A DNA stretch of 11,173 bases from positions 1 through 11,173 of the forward strand of contig JBBRPS010000309.1 in the NCBI GenBank assembly GCA_038227745.1, in the 5' to 3' direction. This DNA comes from DASPXY01 sp038227745 (lineage in GTDB: Bacteria; Planctomycetota; Planctomycetia; Gemmatales; Gemmataceae). The translations under genes were made by a program, and so were the position numbers. This document shows, piece by piece, positions 5,451 through 11,037 of the stretch. A model generated the notes under the pieces. The model was not told the origin of the DNA and ran no database searches. It was given only the letters and a program-made list of their open reading frames with translations. The first letter of the stretch is position 1. Each line of letters begins with the position of its first letter.

Positions 5451-7654
5451 TGGCCATCGTCCAGACCACCAAGGGCAACGGCGGCGGGTACGTGAACAGT
5501 TACTCGCTCAGCGCGATCACCGTCACCGCGGGGAACACGCTGGTCCTGTCCCTCACGGCGGGGGCGGGCGACACGATCGCGACGTTGTCGGACAACGTGA
5601 ACGGGGCGTGGACGCTGGCCGACACGAACACGGGCACGGACCGCAAGACCTGGATCTATTACGTGAAGAACGCAGGCGCCGGCTCCACCACGCTCACGAT
5701 CACCTTCGGGGCGAGTCAGTTTAACGACTCCGCCGCGATCCTCCAGGAGCGCAGCGGGTACACGACGACGCCGCTGGACAGGACGGCCAGCGCGAACGAC
5801 GGGACGTCCTTCGTGCAGTCCCACAGCGGGGGCACGACGGCGGCGACCACGCAGGCGAACGAAGACGTCATCCTCGCCGCCGGCGTGTCGGCCGCCGCGC
5901 CCACCTGGGCGGCGGGTTCCGGGTACGGGAACCTCGACAGCCAGGCCGGGTTCGACTCCTTCACGAGCACCGCGATCCAGGACAAGACGGTTTCGGGCAC
6001 CGGGACGCAGACCGGGAGCATCTCGACGACGAGCTTCGTCCGGGGGGAGGCGGTCATCGCCACCTTCAAGATCGCGACCGCCCTCGTCACCCCGGCCGAC
6101 AGCGTCACGGCCGCGGAGAACGTCGCCGCCGTCCAGATCCTCAACGTCAGCGTGTTCGACTCCGCCACGGCCGCCGAAAACGTGCAGGTCGCCCGGGTGC
6201 CGTTCGCCTCCGACGGCGTGACCGCCGCGGAGGCCGTCTCCGTCCTCCAGGTCCTCAACGTCAGCGTCTTCGATTCGGCCTCGGCGGCGGAGAGCCTGAC
6301 GGTGCTCGCGACGTTCCTCCCTCCGCTCGTGACCGACGGCGTGACCGCCGCGGAAAACCTCGCGGCGGTTCGTATCTTCGACGCCTCGGCCACCGACGGC
6401 GTGGCGGCGGCGGAGAGCGTGGCCGCCGAGCAAGTACTGAATCCGGCCCCCGCGGACTCCGTGTCGGCGGCGGAATCGGTGAGTCCGCTCGAAACGCTCA
6501 CGGCCGGTACGGCGGACGCCGTGGCCGCGGCGGAAAATGTCAGGCCGGAGCTTACGCTGACGGGCCTGACCGCCGACAGCGTCACGGCCGCGGAGAGCGT
6601 CCAGATAGCCCTGACTCTCCTCGCGAGCGTCAGCGACTCTGTAAACGCATCGGAAAACATCGCCACCACACTCGTCTGGAATGCCTCGGTAGCCGACAAC
6701 GTCACGGCTGCGGAGAACGTCGCCATTGCTCTCATTGACAACGTGTCGGTTGCCGACAGCGCGACCGTAGCTGAGAACGTCCAGGCCACCCTGGTCTGGA
6801 CCGCCAAGGTCGCAGACAACGTCACCGCCTCGGAAACGATGAGCATCCTGGAGACGCTCACCCAGTCACTCACCGACAACGTCACGGCCGCTGAAAACAT
6901 TGCGGATGTCGTGCAGCTGGGTGATATCAGCGTCGTAGCCAACGTCACTGCTGCCGAGGTCATTTCCGCCAGCGCGATCTTGTTGTTTTCGGTGTTCGAC
7001 AACGCCGCGGTCGCCGATTCCCCCGCCCCGACTCTCGTCCTCAATCTTGCGCCTGCCGACAATGTGACGGCCGCCGAGAGTCTATCGCTCCTTCTTACCC
7101 TAAACGACTCGGTCGCGGACAATGTGACAGCTGCGGAGAACATCAACATTCTGGAGAGTTTCAACCTCTCGCTCTTCGACTCGGTGACTGCGGCCGACGC
7201 CGTTTCCAATCTGAACAGTTTCAGCGGCAGTCTTGCGGACTCCGTGACGGTTGCCGATACCCCTCTTCTCCTGCTGCAACTGACCATAGCCGTGGCGGAT
7301 TCGATCACTGCAGCTGAAAACGTGGACACGAAGCTCCCGCTGCTGGCGAGTGTCTTCGACAATGTGACGGCCGCCGAGAGCCTGGCGGTCGCGTTTGCCG
7401 AAACGGACATCACCTTCGATCAGGTCACGGTTGCAGAGAACCTTCATGTCTTCGTATTCACGTTCCTCGGGGCCACGATCATCCGCAGCGTGATCCTGTC
7501 GGACCTGGCAAGGGTTGCCACGATCTTCCTGAGTGACGACAGCGTACGTCCCGTCCCCCTTCAGGACGCCGCGAGCCGCGCAGAGGCCCTGGCAGATGTA
7601 CGGGCAGAAGCGGTATCCCTCAGTGACGGCGGCGGGGAACAGGTATTGCTCTGA
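5450..7654 (+). CDS. Large repeat-containing fibre-like protein (23 x 20-residue repeats)
   Basis: This 734-residue protein is probably a tail fibre or other virion surface protein. Residues 1-~208 form a beta-sandwich-like domain seen in phage and secreted proteins (TAGNTLVLSLTAGAG, ATLSDNVNGAWTLADTNTG, WIYYVKNAGAGSTTLTITF). Residues 217-676 hold 23 tandem units with mean length exactly 20 residues and consensus D(S/N)VTAAE(N/S)(V/L) followed by a hydrophobic strand such as LVWNASVA. Only five units differ in length (18, 21, 22, 19 and one without its leading Asp). The C-terminus (residues ~677-734) is a separate domain ending in DGGGEQVLL. There is no signal peptide. Third-position A/T rises from 18 of 179 codons in units 1-9 to 71 of 281 in units 10-23. 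It starts by TGATG coupling and its TGA stop is fused to the next gene's -10. Export as an adhesin cannot be excluded, but its position in the tail module favours a fibre. Confidence 0.7.
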   Translation: MAIVQTTKGNGGGYVNSYSLSAITVTAGNTLVLSLTAGAGDTIATLSDNVNGAWTLADTNTGTDRKTWIYYVKNAGAGSTTLTITFGASQFNDSAAILQERSGYTTTPLDRTASANDGTSFVQSHSGGTTAATTQANEDVILAAGVSAAAPTWAAGSGYGNLDSQAGFDSFTSTAIQDKTVSGTGTQTGSISTTSFVRGEAVIATFKIATALVTPADSVTAAENVAAVQILNVSVFDSATAAENVQVARVPFASDGVTAAEAVSVLQVLNVSVFDSASAAESLTVLATFLPPLVTDGVTAAENLAAVRIFDASATDGVAAAESVAAEQVLNPAPADSVSAAESVSPLETLTAGTADAVAAAENVRPELTLTGLTADSVTAAESVQIALTLLASVSDSVNASENIATTLVWNASVADNVTAAENVAIALIDNVSVADSATVAENVQATLVWTAKVADNVTASETMSILETLTQSLTDNVTAAENIADVVQLGDISVVANVTAAEVISASAILLFSVFDNAAVADSPAPTLVLNLAPADNVTAAESLSLLLTLNDSVADNVTAAENINILESFNLSLFDSVTAADAVSNLNSFSGSLADSVTVADTPLLLLQLTIAVADSITAAENVDTKLPLLASVFDNVTAAESLAVAFAETDITFDQVTVAENLHVFVFTFLGATIIRSVILSDLARVATIFLSDDSVRPVPLQDAASRAEALADVRAEAVSLSDGGGEQVLL
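6098..7477 (+). repeat. Degenerate 60-bp tandem repeat array (23 units)
   Basis: In-frame units of ~60 bp encode D(S/N)VTAAE(N/S)V plus a hydrophobic strand. The first Asp codon is at 6098 and the last unit starts at 7418, exactly 22 x 60 bases later despite several small length changes that cancel out. Units are well diverged at the DNA level, but the starts of the units at ~7058 and ~7358 are identical over more than 20 bases, a sign of recent conversion or duplication. Confidence 0.9.
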
Positions 7655-7660
7655 TATACT
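7652..7660 (+). promoter_or_regulatory. Extended -10 TGATATACT of the 125-residue gene
   Basis: The TGA stop of the repeat gene is the TGn of the extended -10, with TATACT at 7655-7660. The ATG at 7667 is 6 nt downstream. It has the same layout as the promoter at 4993. Confidence 0.7.
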
Positions 7661-7666
7661 CCGTGC

Positions 7667-8044
7667 ATGGCCGAAATAACCGTGACTGAAGGGGATAACT
7701 CCAAGGCAGACTTCGCGCTCACCTACTCACAGAGCTGGAGTGACAGTACAAAGAGAGGGCTGCCGGTAGCCAAATCCGACACGTCCAAGGTATTTTTTTA
7801 CGTCAGTAAGACGATCACGGGAACGCCGTGGCTGACCCTCGACGACTCCAGCAGCTCGCAGATTCAGTGGCTGGACACCGCGAACGGCAAGATTCGCGTG
7901 TTTTTCAACGGACACCAGGGAACTTCCACTCAGATCGGAGACAGTCAATTTTATGAGCTGAGGATCAAGATGGCGGACTCGACCTACGTCTCTGCGGAAC
8001 GCGGGACGTTCAACGTGCTCGATAGCGTGGTCGATCAAGCCTGA
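7667..8044 (+). CDS. Small beta-rich baseplate/fibre-like protein
   Basis: This 125-residue protein has the strand pattern of the small immunoglobulin-like domain found at the N-terminus of baseplate upper (BppU-type) and other fibre proteins: EITVTEGDNSKADFALTY, then KVFFYVSKTITGTPWLTLDD, then GKIRVFFNGHQG and SQFYELRIKMADSTYVSAERGTFNVLD. In that family the 'input values, strand, GTFxV' ending is characteristic. Such domains join fibres to the tail. It has no membrane segment. Third positions are less GC-biased than in genes further downstream and resemble the second half of the repeat gene before it, so the two may have come in together. The family assignment is by pattern and moderate. Confidence 0.5.
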   Translation: MAEITVTEGDNSKADFALTYSQSWSDSTKRGLPVAKSDTSKVFFYVSKTITGTPWLTLDDSSSSQIQWLDTANGKIRVFFNGHQGTSTQIGDSQFYELRIKMADSTYVSAERGTFNVLDSVVDQA

Positions 8045-8057
8045 GTCAGTCTTCTGC

Positions 8058-8063
8058 TATACC
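8058..8063 (+). promoter_or_regulatory. Extended -10-like TGCTATACC before the membrane protein gene
   Basis: TATACC follows TGC and lies 15 nt before the ATG at 8079, which would give a leader of about 8 nt. The last base differs from TANNNT, so the call is weaker than its neighbours. Confidence 0.4.
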
Positions 8064-8078
8064 CAGCCACAATCGCCC

Positions 8079-8408
8079 ATGAGCACCTCGGAACTCCTTG
8101 AAGCTGGCGGCACTACCTTCTTAACGGGGGTGAAGGTACTCGGGACGGTGACCGTCGCCTTCTTCGTCCTGCTCGCATCCCTGCTGTACTTCTCCTTTTA
8201 CGTCACGACCAAGCTGCAGACCTCTGACGTGGCGATGGTGGCGCAGATGACCCGCATCGAGGGTAAGCTCGACAACTCCATCAGCATCTCGACCGCCGAC
8301 CGCAACCTGACCGCCTACCTCCTCAGACAGATCTGCATCAACGGGGCCAGCACGGATCTGCAAAAGCAGTCCTGCAACCCGCCGCCGAGCATCCTGCAGC
8401 GGCAGTGA
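8079..8408 (+). CDS. Single-pass membrane protein, lysis or tail region
   Basis: This 109-residue protein has a short N-terminal helix (residues 1-18), one strong membrane segment (VLGTVTVAFFVLLASLLYFS, ~20-39), a heptad-like helix (SDVAMVAQMTRIEGKLDNSI, ~49-68) and a C-terminal part with two cysteines (86 and 99) and a PPPS tail. The layout, membrane anchor then helix then cysteine pair, is seen in some spanin-like or holin-associated proteins, and the next genes are an M23 peptidase and a holin-like protein. No catalytic motif is present. A structural tail-membrane contact protein is the alternative. Confidence 0.5.
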   Translation: MSTSELLEAGGTTFLTGVKVLGTVTVAFFVLLASLLYFSFYVTTKLQTSDVAMVAQMTRIEGKLDNSISISTADRNLTAYLLRQICINGASTDLQKQSCNPPPSILQRQ

Positions 8409-8413
8409 GGTGT

Positions 8414-8421
8414 GCTATTCT
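8414..8421 (+). promoter_or_regulatory. Extended -10 (GTGTGCTATTCT) of the M23 gene
   Basis: TATTCT (8416-8421) is preceded by TGC and lies 6 nt before the ATG at 8428. It decides the start: an in-frame GTG at 8410 lies upstream of the hexamer and cannot be in a leaderless message from it. Confidence 0.7.
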
Positions 8422-8427
8422 CCCCGT

Positions 8428-8940
8428 ATGCTCCTCTGCCCCGTCGCCGCCCCCTGCCGCCTCACCCAGAGGTTCGGGAGGAACCCGCAGAGCTACCAGA
8501 AGTACGGGATCAACGGGCACGACGGCCTCGACTACACCGGGCCGACTGCCGGCGTCTCCGTCCCCGTCTACGCCCCGTGTGATGGGCTTCTGACTTTCAC
8601 TATGGGCCTTCCGGGGTATCAGGCCTACGGGACGGGAATCTTGATCATGAGCCCGCCCGACAGGCTCGGCAGACGCCGGGAGGTCGTTTTGGGGCACCAC
8701 GCCTCGCTGAACGTCGCCAACGGGCAGTTCGTCCACCAGGGCGACATGGTCGGCATGATGGGCCAGACGGGGGCCGCGACTGGAATCCATTGCCACCTCG
8801 GCCTGCGTTTTCACTTGCCGGACGGCTCCGTCGAGAATTACGCGAATGGATATCACGGCTGGATCGACCCCGAGCCGTTCATCCGCTACTGGCTGGATCA
8901 CCCCGCGATCGACCCGTTCCTCAAATACCCCAACGGCTGA
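8428..8940 (+). CDS. M23 (LytM-type) zinc metallopeptidase, probable endolysin
   Basis: This 170-residue enzyme would cut peptide bridges in peptidoglycan at lysis or during DNA entry. The M23 zinc site is visible: NGHDGLDY (His31, Asp35), LGHHASL (His90 or 91) and GIHCHLGLR (His121, His123). Between these lie the expected glycine turns, VYAPCDGLL and GQFVHQGDMVGMMGQTG, the latter typical of the family. After the catalytic domain only ~45 residues remain (ending DPEPFIRYWLDHPAID), so there is no cell-wall-binding domain. No signal peptide is present; the protein would need the holin-like neighbour for release, or act as a virion enzyme. The start at 8428 is taken from its promoter. Cysteines 4, 10, 51 and 122 are an unusual feature for a secreted peptidase. 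Confidence 0.9.
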   Translation: MLLCPVAAPCRLTQRFGRNPQSYQKYGINGHDGLDYTGPTAGVSVPVYAPCDGLLTFTMGLPGYQAYGTGILIMSPPDRLGRRREVVLGHHASLNVANGQFVHQGDMVGMMGQTGAATGIHCHLGLRFHLPDGSVENYANGYHGWIDPEPFIRYWLDHPAIDPFLKYPNG

Positions 8941-8949
8941 GGTGGCCGC

Positions 8950-8976
8950 TTGCACACCCCCGGAATGTGGTAGCAT
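8950..8976 (+). promoter_or_regulatory. Promoter with TTGCAC and extended -10 TGGTAGCAT for the holin-like gene
   Basis: TTGCAC (8950-8955) and TAGCAT (8971-8976) are 15 bases apart, and TGG precedes the -10. The ATG at 9004 is 27 nt after the -10, the same distance as at 1285-1313 and 1856-1884. Confidence 0.55.
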
Positions 8977-9003
8977 GAAACCGTTTTCTCACCCCCAAAC
9001 CCT

Positions 9004-9267
9004 ATGGTTGCTCTCGACGGGCCCACGATCGCCGGCATCGGTGCCGCGGCGGTCGGCCTGACACAGATACTCAAGGACTTCGGCTTGCAAGGCGACTGGA
9101 ACAAGCTGGCGTGCCTCCTGATTACGACGGCCCTCGGCACGATCTACATGTTTGACCAGCCGCTGTGGACCGCCCTGGTGCTGCCGTTGATCGGCACGAC
9201 GGGGACGGGCTTGATCTCGAAAATCCACGAGCTTGCGGATCGGGTGAGCCCTTCTTCCGGACAATGA
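9004..9267 (+). CDS. Holin-like small membrane protein
   Basis: This 87-residue protein has three hydrophobic stretches: PTIAGIGAAAVGLTQIL (residues 7-23), LACLLITTALGTIYMF (35-50) and WTALVLPLIGTTGTGLI (55-71), with a charged, hydrophilic C-terminus (HELADRVSPSSGQ). Small size, up to three membrane segments and a place beside the peptidase fit a holin that would open the inner membrane for the M23 enzyme. Holins share little sequence, so the call rests on context and topology. The leader is ~20 nt, without a Shine-Dalgarno sequence, ending CCCT before ATG. Confidence 0.6.
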   Translation: MVALDGPTIAGIGAAAVGLTQILKDFGLQGDWNKLACLLITTALGTIYMFDQPLWTALVLPLIGTTGTGLISKIHELADRVSPSSGQ

Positions 9268-9278
9268 CAACGAGGATA

Positions 9279-9350
9279 GTGCCGCCTCAAGGAGCGTCCG
9301 CTGCCCCCTGCGGCACGGCCTCCCCGGCGGCTCGGTGATCGGCAATTGCC
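9279..9350 (+). other. Non-coding stretch with a hairpin and a perfect palindrome
   Basis: The 170-base gap between the holin-like gene and the next small gene holds no convincing gene. It contains the stem GTGCCGC (9279-9285) with GCGGCAC (9310-9316), 24 bases apart, and the perfect 10-bp palindrome GGCAATTGCC at 9341-9350. A 24-codon frame from ATG 9264, overlapping the holin stop, cannot be told from chance. The palindrome might be an operator, but that is only a suggestion. Confidence 0.35.
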
Positions 9351-9424
9351 CCCTCGGGCCTGTCGGTATTTGCGGCGGCGGCCCCGGCCAAAGCCCTTAC
9401 CCGGCCCAGGAGGGCAGTTCCCCC

Positions 9425-9430
9425 TATTTT
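9425..9430 (+). promoter_or_regulatory. -10 element TATTTT of the small membrane protein gene
   Basis: TATTTT lies 4 nt before the ATG at 9435 and 7 nt before the ATG at 9438. The 7-nt distance matches the other leaderless genes and points to the second ATG. Confidence 0.45.
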
Positions 9431-9437
9431 CTCTATG

Positions 9438-9659
9438 ATGTCTCCCGTCGTCCCGCTCTCGGGGCGCTTCAAGGAAGTGATCTGCCTGGTCCTGGTCCTG
9501 ACCGCCGTCGTGGCGTCCGCCATCGTCTTCAGCACCCCGCCCTTCCTGAGGGAGGCGGCGGAGGCCGCACGGTTCTCCCCGCCCTCACGGGGCAGGGCGT
9601 TTTCGTCGAAGGCACAGGCGGAGAAGCCTGTACCCCAGACGGAAGGGCAGCAGGAGTAA
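9438..9659 (+). CDS. Small single-pass membrane protein, lysis region
   Basis: The 73-residue product (74 if the ATG at 9435 is used) has a short N-terminal tail, one membrane segment (VICLVLVLTAVVASAIVF, residues ~14-31) and a hydrophilic, proline- and serine-containing C-terminal part. No cysteine lies in a lipobox position. By place, next to holin and peptidase, it may be a spanin-like or antiholin-like protein, but nothing decides this. It overlaps the 3' end of the opposing HNH gene by 75 bases (9585-9659). Convergent overlap of this length is unusual for phage genes, so one of the two may be truncated or extended. Confidence 0.5.
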   Translation: MSPVVPLSGRFKEVICLVLVLTAVVASAIVFSTPPFLREAAEAARFSPPSRGRAFSSKAQAEKPVPQTEGQQE

Positions 9660-9965
9660 CCACAGGCCCCAATTGCTGACCCGTACGAGGGCGTTGGCGT
9701 ACGCCAGGCTGGTCCGGTCCCTCCGGATCGCCGAATCGCTGTAACGGCCCTTCGGGTGATGCTTCTTGCAGAGGATGCGGAAGTCGGACATCTTCTCGTG
9801 GCCGAGGATAGACCGGCCGCTTTCGTCGTAGTACCTCAAGTGGTGAACCTGCAGCCGCCTCGTCTTTCCGCAGACGGCACACCAACCTCCGTGGTACGCC
9901 AGGGCACGCAGGCGGGTCTGCCGCCACTGGTCGCTCGCGAGGTAACGCTTGTACTCCTCGGTCAT
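9585..9965 (-). CDS. Small HNH nuclease-like protein, minus strand
   Basis: This 126-residue protein has the HNH zinc frame: YLASDQWRQTRLRAL at the start (residues 8-22), WCAVCG (C29 and C32), LQVHHLRYYDE (H41, H42), and ILCKKHH (C66, H69, H70). The order CxxC, HH, C-x2-HH matches small HNH nucleases found near phage packaging or repair genes. The C-terminal end (WGLWLLLLPFRLGYRLLRL, ~99-117) is hydrophobic and basic and is not a usual HNH part; it is encoded opposite the small membrane gene. The start at ATG 9965 (MTEEYKRY) is chosen over 9974 and 10118 because TACCAT lies 7 nt upstream of it. It is the only certain minus-strand gene and is divergent from the gene at 10020. Confidence 0.65.
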   Translation of the reverse strand: MTEEYKRYLASDQWRQTRLRALAYHGGWCAVCGKTRRLQVHHLRYYDESGRSILGHEKMSDFRILCKKHHPKGRYSDSAIRRDRTSLAYANALVRVSNWGLWLLLLPFRLGYRLLRLCLRRKRPAP

Positions 9966-9972
9966 GGGGGAC

Positions 9973-9978
9973 ATGGTA
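9973..9978 (-). promoter_or_regulatory. -10 element TACCAT of the minus-strand HNH gene
   Basis: On the minus strand TACCAT lies 7 nt before the ATG at 9965, the usual leaderless spacing of this window. An ATG at 9974 overlaps the hexamer itself and is therefore unlikely. Confidence 0.5.
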
Positions 9979-9987
9979 GCCGAAGCC

Positions 9988-10003
9988 TGCCCGTCCCGGG
10001 GCA
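9988..10003. promoter_or_regulatory. Possible operator between two divergent promoters
   Basis: TGCCC (9988-9992) and GGGCA (9999-10003) form an interrupted palindrome whose centre (9995.5) lies within 3 bases of the midpoint of the two divergent -10 boxes. A dimeric regulator here could cover both promoters. Short GC-rich palindromes are common in such DNA, so the call is weak. Confidence 0.3.
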
Positions 10004-10006
10004 CGG

Positions 10007-10012
10007 TAAACT
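10007..10012 (+). promoter_or_regulatory. -10 element TAAACT of the replication-relaxation-like gene
   Basis: TAAACT lies 7 nt before the ATG at 10020 and supports that start rather than a longer reading frame that would begin at 9756 opposite the HNH gene. Confidence 0.5.
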
Positions 10013-10019
10013 GTCCGCG

Positions 10020-10850
10020 ATGCGGTTTTCCGAGCTGATTCCGGCCGATGCTACAGCCGGGGCAGCGGGCGTCCAGTCCGCCGCCGTTCCGGGCACGAAG
10101 ACTTCTCCGCAGCCCCAAGCCAGAAAGTCACCCCCCGCGGCAATGGCGGGTTTTGACGCCCCTTCTCCGCGCCCGGAAGGGTACATCACCGACGCGGAGA
10201 GGAAGGACCGCGACGAGCGGCTGCGGCGGTGCCGGAAGATGCGGTTCACCGCCTTGCAGATCCTGGCCTACTCGCAGACCTGGCCGAGGCCCTACGGGCA
10301 GATCCAGCACGTCAAGCGGCGGCTCAGGGAGCTGGGGCTCAAGGCGAAGCCGAAGAAGGACCAGCGGCCCCACGACGAGGAGGCGATCGACGCCTTCATC
10401 CGGATCGCGACGGACGCCGTGGCCGAGGGCTACCGGGTAGTCGAGGAGCGGCGGGAGCACTCGATCGGGAACGACAGCGGCATACGTGCCGACTTCCGCT
10501 TCGTCCTGGTGGGCAAGGGCGTGAGCCGCGAGCGGTTCCTGGAGGTGCAACTCTCCCGTATGCCCGCGGGCGACTGGAAGCGGAAGCTCGACAAATATCT
10601 GCGTTATCGCAAAAGGAAAGACGTCGGCCCCTTTCGGGTCTGTGTGTTGGTGGAAGACCGGGACGCCCCCGAAGAGCACCGCTACGAGGAACTCAAGAAG
10701 GCCTTCGCGATCGCCCAGTGGCTCATGGAAGACCGTCCGAACATGACGCTGTTCCTGTTCCAGCACTTGCCCGACTTCAAGGTCGGCGGCAACGCGGTGA
10801 CGGGCAAGGGCTGGGTCTCAAACCGCAAGAAGCCGACGTGGCTGTTGTAG
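10020..10850 (+). CDS. Replication-relaxation-like protein with degraded PD-(D/E)XK motif
   Basis: This 276-residue protein resembles the replication-relaxation family of plasmid and phage proteins. A low-complexity N-terminus rich in Ala, Pro and Ser (1-52) precedes a winged-helix-like region (RFTALQILAYSQTWPRPYGQ, ~75-94; HVKRRLRELGLKAKP, ~97-111). The C-terminal half looks like a PD-(D/E)XK fold: IRADFRFVLVG (D158), RFLEVQLSR (E175, with Gln177 where Lys or Asp/Lys is usual), and DWKRKLDKYLRYRK (~185-198), then FRVCVLVED as a final core strand. Such proteins are linked to relaxation or replication of mobile DNA; activity here is uncertain because of the ExQ variant. It is transcribed away from the HNH gene and is the last gene of the block. 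Its TAG stop also begins a TAGACT hexamer. Confidence 0.6.
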   Translation: MRFSELIPADATAGAAGVQSAAVPGTKTSPQPQARKSPPAAMAGFDAPSPRPEGYITDAERKDRDERLRRCRKMRFTALQILAYSQTWPRPYGQIQHVKRRLRELGLKAKPKKDQRPHDEEAIDAFIRIATDAVAEGYRVVEERREHSIGNDSGIRADFRFVLVGKGVSRERFLEVQLSRMPAGDWKRKLDKYLRYRKRKDVGPFRVCVLVEDRDAPEEHRYEELKKAFAIAQWLMEDRPNMTLFLFQHLPDFKVGGNAVTGKGWVSNRKKPTWLL

Positions 10851-11037
10851 ACTCCTCTCGCCACCCCTGCTCCTCCTGGTGAGGGGTCACCTATCCAGCT
10901 AAACCTTCACTCCGGTGCCGCCGCTTCGGGCGTGATGAGTGAAGCCCTCGCGCCCTGACGCGTGCGGCGACGAGCTGGCGAAAGTGCGACTGCAGTGGCG
11001 TGGTAGAAGCCCCGACGGCGGACTCACACCTCGCTTA
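10851..11037 (+). other. Non-coding, hairpin-rich stretch before the right IS end
   Basis: No convincing gene lies in these 187 bases. Visible structures are GGTGA-GGGG-TCACC (10878-10891), a competing ACCCCT/AGGGGT stem (10863-10868 with 10882-10887), and a perfect 8-bp stem CTTCACTC (10905-10912) with GAGTGAAG (10937-10944) around a 24-nt loop. There is no T-tract, so these are not clear intrinsic terminators. A TAGACT hexamer at 10848-10853 could start a short RNA here. No tRNA fold is seen. Confidence 0.4.

Noticed and set aside
4910..6433. 507-codon minus-strand frame across the small genes and the start of the repeat gene
   Set aside because: Composition is dominated by Arg and Gly and it crosses several sense genes with clear starts and two terminators. 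It is a shadow of GC-rich codons.
5716..7413. 565-codon minus-strand frame, itself repetitive (SAAVTLSA)
   Set aside because: The repeat is the mirror of the sense 60-bp array. The sense frame has a recognisable N-terminal domain and coupling with its neighbour.
6098..7477. Possible CRISPR or satellite array
   Set aside because: Units are in frame, without unique spacers, and encode a conserved 20-residue pattern.
8410..8427. GTG start six codons upstream for the M23 peptidase
   Set aside because: The codons cover the TATTCT promoter box itself.
9264..9338. 24-codon frame overlapping the holin-like stop (ATGA)
   Set aside because: Too short, no family, no clear codon bias; kept only as a possibility.
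9756..10019. N-terminal extension of the replication-relaxation-like gene
   Set aside because: It lies opposite the HNH gene's zinc motifs, and a -10 lies 7 nt before the ATG at 10020.
9966..10118. N-terminal extension of the minus-strand HNH gene
   Set aside because: It covers the divergent promoters and lacks any HNH-related pattern; the start at 9965 has a -10 at the normal distance.
10860..11034. Possible tRNA or tmRNA piece near the right IS end (attachment site)
   Set aside because: No acceptor stem or T-loop sequence was found on either strand.
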